From NCBI RefSeq assembly GCF_020880695.1, contig NZ_JAJIWO010000001.1:1104141-1168140 (forward strand): a stretch of DNA of 64,000 nt, given 5' to 3'. Of this stretch, positions 61,440 through 64,000 are shown piece after piece; the stretch's first letter is position 1; every line of letters begins with the position of its first letter. The DNA is from Mucilaginibacter sp. UR6-11 (GTDB taxonomy: Bacteria > Bacteroidota > Bacteroidia > Sphingobacteriales > Sphingobacteriaceae). Made by a program: the position numbers and the translations under genes. The notes beneath the pieces are model-generated. The model saw only the letters and a program-made list of their open reading frames with translations. It searched no databases and was not told the DNA's origin.

Positions 61440-61889
61440 ATGTCGTTGAATGTCATAACAGAACTATCCTCTTTGACGCGCGAGCAAACAGCTATGCTGG
61501 TAAGGGAAGGGCGACTTAAAAAAGCGCTAACCCAAAAAGAATTGTCTGAACTCGCCGGTATCAGCCTGCGCTCTCTTCAGCGCGTCGAGAACGCTGAGGT
61601 GTTACCCCGGTTTTATACATGGCGTCGACTCGCGGAACATATTGATCTGGGCTTAAATCGTGAGCCTCAGTCTTCACTTGTTTCTAAATCAATGCCTGCG
61701 ATTCCCATTAAAACGAATCTACCAAGAAAATGGATATTGAGCATCAGTTCGCTCGCAGTGATCGTCTTGTCTTTTTCAGCTTATGTCATTCAATCGCCTA
61801 CGTTTCCCGAGACCTTATTTGAAACCTTGAATATGGTGCTTGTCGGCTGCGTAATCTATGCGGCCATTATTTATCGCGTTTGGAAATAA
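61440..61889 (+). CDS. Membrane-anchored XRE-type transcriptional regulator
   Basis: A 149-residue protein. The N-terminal HTH (about 22-72) is LVREGRLKKALTQKELSELA with GISLRSLQRVENAEVLPRF, a clear XRE/HTH_3 fold. A linker with SLVSKSMPAIPIKT leads to two membrane helices (about 98-118 and 125-145). The DNA-binding domain is thus tied to the inner membrane. It is divergent from the CPBP-like gene with 62 bases between starts, so a shared promoter region and direct control are likely. Confidence 0.8.
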   Translation: MSLNVITELSSLTREQTAMLVREGRLKKALTQKELSELAGISLRSLQRVENAEVLPRFYTWRRLAEHIDLGLNREPQSSLVSKSMPAIPIKTNLPRKWILSISSLAVIVLSFSAYVIQSPTFPETLFETLNMVLVGCVIYAAIIYRVWK

Positions 61890-62013
61890 TGCTTAAAGGT
61901 GTCTAAACAAATGCCTAAGAATCGGATTACGGGCGGTGGCTACTATTTGAGACCGCACTATAGCGAATAGATTAAAATCCTTAACTTAATGGCATTAGGC
62001 TTTACGCCCTTTT

Positions 62014-62478
62014 TTATGCTACTCTTAGCTTGCACTTTGCGGTCAAATAACGATTTTCGAACTCATCTTTTTCAACCTTGAGCATGCTTGCCATCTCTTC
62101 TTTGCTGTAAACCAAGTCAGAGATAAACATGTTAACCATTCTATTTATTAGGGTAGGCGTTTCTTTTGGTATTTCAATTGGTTCAACTTTCTTCCATCCA
62201 CGAGAGGAAATTTGCAACCATAGGTAACGGCATCGATTATATGTAGCCAAACCCTTATCTTGTATTCTGAATAGGATAGATTCTATTGATATTTTCCAAA
62301 CCCTTTTCAAGTCTGCTAATTTTTACAAACTAATGCTGTTATTCAAATCATATTTAACCTCCGAGATCGGCATTAAAAATTCCATTCCAAAATTCCAGGC
62401 TTCGGCTTCTTCATCCCGCCCACAAAGCGGCATATTACCGAGGTGTAAAATTAAATGGGCTATTTCATGCGCCAACCC
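62014..62478 (-). pseudogene. Broken ImmA/IrrE-family metallopeptidase gene
   Basis: Minus-strand frame, open from 62478 down to the stop at 62014-62016 except for one TAA at 62323-62325, probably a former CAA (Gln). It reads LAHEIAHLILHLGNMPLCG, where HEIAH is the zinc motif of ImmA/IrrE proteins, then EEAEAWNFGMEFLMP, and after the stop KLADLKRVWKISIESILFRI to the end KCKLRVA. The 5' part is absent, replaced by palindromic repeat DNA at 62482. The downstream 98-codon piece starts with TTG and is not thought to be translated as such. Confidence 0.85.
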
Positions 62479-62481
62479 GCT

Positions 62482-62533
62482 GTCCGAAGTTTTCAACTTC
62501 GGACGACTATGCCTGTAGTCTGCGGCTACATTA
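62482..62533. repeat. Dispersed palindromic repeat, copy 2, at the break of the ImmA gene
   Basis: A perfect 10-bp hairpin (62482-62491 with 62495-62504, GTCCGAAGTT/AACTTCGGAC), followed by the 32-base unit 62502-62533 that matches 58871-58902 at 30 of 32. It begins exactly where homology to ImmA/IrrE stops. Further right (62534-62755) is another repeat-like stretch with hairpin 62673-62700 and no gene. Confidence 0.8.
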
Positions 62534-62755
62534 TATCAGTTATCGCACAGGGCTACAAACAACTACTTATGATCACGAAAATGATGGGGGCTGACAGGCT
62601 GCCTGCGCCCAGTTTTTTGGCGCCCCAGGCTGCTATGATAAAAGGGAAAGAAGGTTGGCATAAAACAAACAACCCTCTTTCCCGCTTGCGGAAGAGAGGG
62701 TGATCAAGCGAAGCGATGATCGGGTGAGTCGGCGGCGCGCGTTCATGAGCGCCGG

Positions 62756-62851
62756 CCGCGTTAGGGATTGAAATGGATACCGGCTGCGCGCGTAAGGCCT
62801 GCAGGCGTATGAATGGAAAGCCCGGCCCGCTTCTATCAGCGGGAAACGCCC
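62756..62851 (+). ncRNA. Structured-RNA-like element, copy B
   Basis: CCGCGTTAGGGATTGAAATG starts the element; GGAAAGCCCGGCCCGC is in its middle and GGGAAACGCCCA at its end. It shares the order of conserved blocks with copy A at 52262-52357 (minus strand), with different variable loops, as in a structured RNA. Possibly Flavo-1 RNA; a covariance search would decide. It lies in the 585-base gap 62479-63063, upstream of the CGNR-protein gene. Confidence 0.55.
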
Positions 62852-62956
62852 ATAGCATAAGCTGCGTTATCCTTATCAAATCGCTTAACCAAACCGCCAC
62901 CCCTAAAATAAAATTCACTTTAAATAAAGAAATTTCTTTATAAATACAAATCTCCG

Positions 62957-62964
62957 TATCTTTG
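62957..62964 (+). promoter_or_regulatory. -7 box upstream of the CGNR-protein gene
   Basis: TATCTTTG fits TAnnTTTG exactly. The transcript would start near 62971, giving a leader of about 93 bases before the ATG at 63064. Confidence 0.55.
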
Positions 62965-63063
62965 TTGCGGTGGTATGTCCTGTACCGCCGCGTAACCCGC
63001 CTTTAACCGCCGGGTTGTTTTGAATTACCGTTTTCCTGTTTATTTAAAATCAAAAATTTAGTT

Positions 63064-63696
63064 ATGAACCGCACTGTTCGCCGGCCGCGCCGCAAACCTG
63101 CCGCCCGCCTTACCGACGGAGGGAACCACGCCCTCAATTTTATTAATACCTTTAAAAAAGACCGCAAAGGCGGCTTTATTGACCTGCTGACCAATTACGA
63201 GAGCCTGGTTAACTGGGCACAGCAGACCGACCTGATTAACTGGGATGAAAGCCTGGGGCTGTGGAACGAGGGCAATTGCAACCCGCCCGAAGCCGAGCTT
63301 TGCTACTGCACCGCCCGCAGCGCCCGCAACACGCTTGACGAATTGTTTAACGACCTGCTGGCGGGCCGCGAGGTGCACCCGCTGGTTATAGACCGGTTTA
63401 ATGATCAACATAACCACGTGCGCCAACACCTGCGCTATGAAACGGGCACAGATGGCATGATCCGCGAGCACTTTTACAACATTAACGAGGATATGAACCT
63501 GCCGCTATACCTCATCATAGCCGAAGCCGCCCGCCTGCTGGATACGGGCTTATGGCGCCAAATAAAGAAATGCCCGGCCTGCGGCAGCCTGTTCATGGAC
63601 GTAAGCCGTGCGCATAACCGCACCTGGTGCAGCCCCAAAACCTGCGGCAGCATTAAAAAAAGCCAGCGTTATTACCAGTTGAAAAAAGTGGCTTAA
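63064..63696 (+). CDS. CGNR zinc-finger/ABATE-domain protein
   Basis: A 210-residue cytoplasmic protein. The N-terminal ABATE-type domain holds LNFINTFKKDRKGGFIDLLTNYESL (corresponding to the D-F-x-N-T pattern) and ELFNDLLAGREV. The C-terminal zinc finger has CPACGSLFMD and CSPKTCGSIKKSQRYY, with two Cys pairs; where relatives have C-G-N-R this one has C-G-S-I. The family is thought to be stress-linked transcriptional regulators. It has a good upstream -7 box and a 93-base leader, and is followed by a tandem repeat. Confidence 0.85.
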   Translation: MNRTVRRPRRKPAARLTDGGNHALNFINTFKKDRKGGFIDLLTNYESLVNWAQQTDLINWDESLGLWNEGNCNPPEAELCYCTARSARNTLDELFNDLLAGREVHPLVIDRFNDQHNHVRQHLRYETGTDGMIREHFYNINEDMNLPLYLIIAEAARLLDTGLWRQIKKCPACGSLFMDVSRAHNRTWCSPKTCGSIKKSQRYYQLKKVA

Positions 63697-63720
63697 AGCA
63701 AGGCCTAAAAAAGCAACTAC

Positions 63721-63948
63721 ATGAATACCAGCCGATTAACTCCAAACCATCACACCGGCATCAGGCCATATACCCGAAAAACGCCCGTTTTTACTACCGG
63801 CATCGGGCGGGATACCCGGAAAAGGGCCGTTTTTACTACCGGCATACAGGCTGATACCCGGGAAACGCTTGTTTTTACTACCGGCTTAAGGGGCATTACC
63901 GGTGTGGCTGAGATGATTATTTCTGCCTGGTTCAGGCCTGGGTTATAA
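63721..63948 (+). CDS. Repeat-based open frame, doubtful gene
   Basis: 75 codons over the 3 x 42 bp tandem repeat, giving the repeat unit G-I-x-x-x-T-R-x-x-x-V-F-T-T. The opposite strand is open over the same repeats. There is no signal peptide or recognisable domain. It begins 24 bases after the CGNR-protein gene and would be co-transcribed with it. Either a small repeat protein or a noncoding repeat with a by-chance frame. Confidence 0.25.
   Translation: MNTSRLTPNHHTGIRPYTRKTPVFTTGIGRDTRKRAVFTTGIQADTRETLVFTTGLRGITGVAEMIISAWFRPGL
63757..63882. repeat. Tandem repeat, 3 x 42 bp
   Basis: Units at 63757-63798, 63799-63840 and 63841-63882. Each begins GGCAT, has ATACCCG in the middle and ends GTTTTTACTACC. 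The ends are strictly conserved, the 5' half variable. A fourth, decayed unit starts at 63883. Confidence 0.95.
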
Positions 63949-63954
63949 ACAAAG

Positions 63955-63983
63955 AAACCCCGTGAACGTGAGTTCACAGGGTT
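63955..63983. terminator. Hairpin after the tandem repeat
   Basis: GTGAAC/GTTCAC (63962-63967 with 63972-63977) extended by AACCC/GGGTT pairs with one bulge on each side, 4-base loop. Likely transcript end for the CGNR gene. Confidence 0.55.
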
Positions 63984-64000
63984 CTTATAAAATTGGGCAC

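Noticed and set aside
62333..62518. 61-codon plus-strand open frame, and its neighbour 62455-62703
   Set aside because: The first is the antisense of the broken ImmA/IrrE gene and the second is repeat DNA.
63721..63948. CRISPR array
   Set aside because: The 42-bp units are contiguous, without unique spacers between constant repeats, and no cas genes are seen.

Overview
The window looks like chromosome of a Bacteroidota bacterium of the Sphingobacteriaceae type (Mucilaginibacter or Pedobacter-like). The signs are TonB-dependent outer-membrane barrels, a GLPGLI-family protein, a DUF5683 gene inside a parA-parB-dapB-lepB cluster, GH127 and GH106-like glycosidases, -7 promoter boxes of the form TAnnTTTG, and many small dispersed palindromes between genes. 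This assignment is inference from gene content; no rRNA or tRNA gene was seen.

Layout. 1-5 kb: the end of an Ldh-family dehydrogenase, then a minus-strand housekeeping run parA, parB, DUF5683, dapB, lepB. 5-12.5 kb: FMN reductase, an outer-membrane protein, a CCC1/VIT1 metal transporter, a TonB receptor, a lone C-terminal lobe of a BtuF-like binding protein, a LysE exporter and a DUF2157 membrane protein. 12.6-21.5 kb: ribF, truB, a YciI/ECF42-type sigma pair, a UvrD-like helicase-nuclease, a small orphan protein and a GH3 hexosaminidase.

21.6-32.5 kb is a surface-glycan region: acyltransferase, GT23-like glycosyltransferase, MsbA-like ABC exporter and four more glycosyltransferases. Inside it sits a two-gene unit, a secreted bulb-type (mannose-binding) lectin and a small lipoprotein. 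This unit lies between the ABC gene and a 62-bp scrap duplicated from that gene. 32.6-44.4 kb: ECF sigma factor, uvrA, a large outer-membrane barrel with its GLPGLI partner, an oligopeptide-binding lipoprotein and aconitase. 44.9-49.4 kb: small stress, lipoprotein, cupin, VOC and serine-hydrolase genes. 49.5-58.7 kb: GH127 and DUF922 genes divergent from a GH106-like gene, then queD and a B12-dependent ribonucleotide reductase.

58.7-64 kb is the accessory part. It holds small secreted proteins, three related palindromes, an IS4-family transposase remnant, a CPBP membrane protein with a degraded catalytic motif divergent from a membrane-anchored XRE regulator, a broken ImmA/IrrE metallopeptidase gene, a structured-RNA-like element with a second copy at 52.3 kb, a CGNR-type protein and a 3 x 42 bp tandem repeat. 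Dispersed repeats appear to have been recruited into the ends or interior of several real genes (Ldh, truB, uvrA). The candidates for something undescribed are the lectin-lipoprotein unit, the two-copy RNA-like element and the decayed 60-62.5 kb island.
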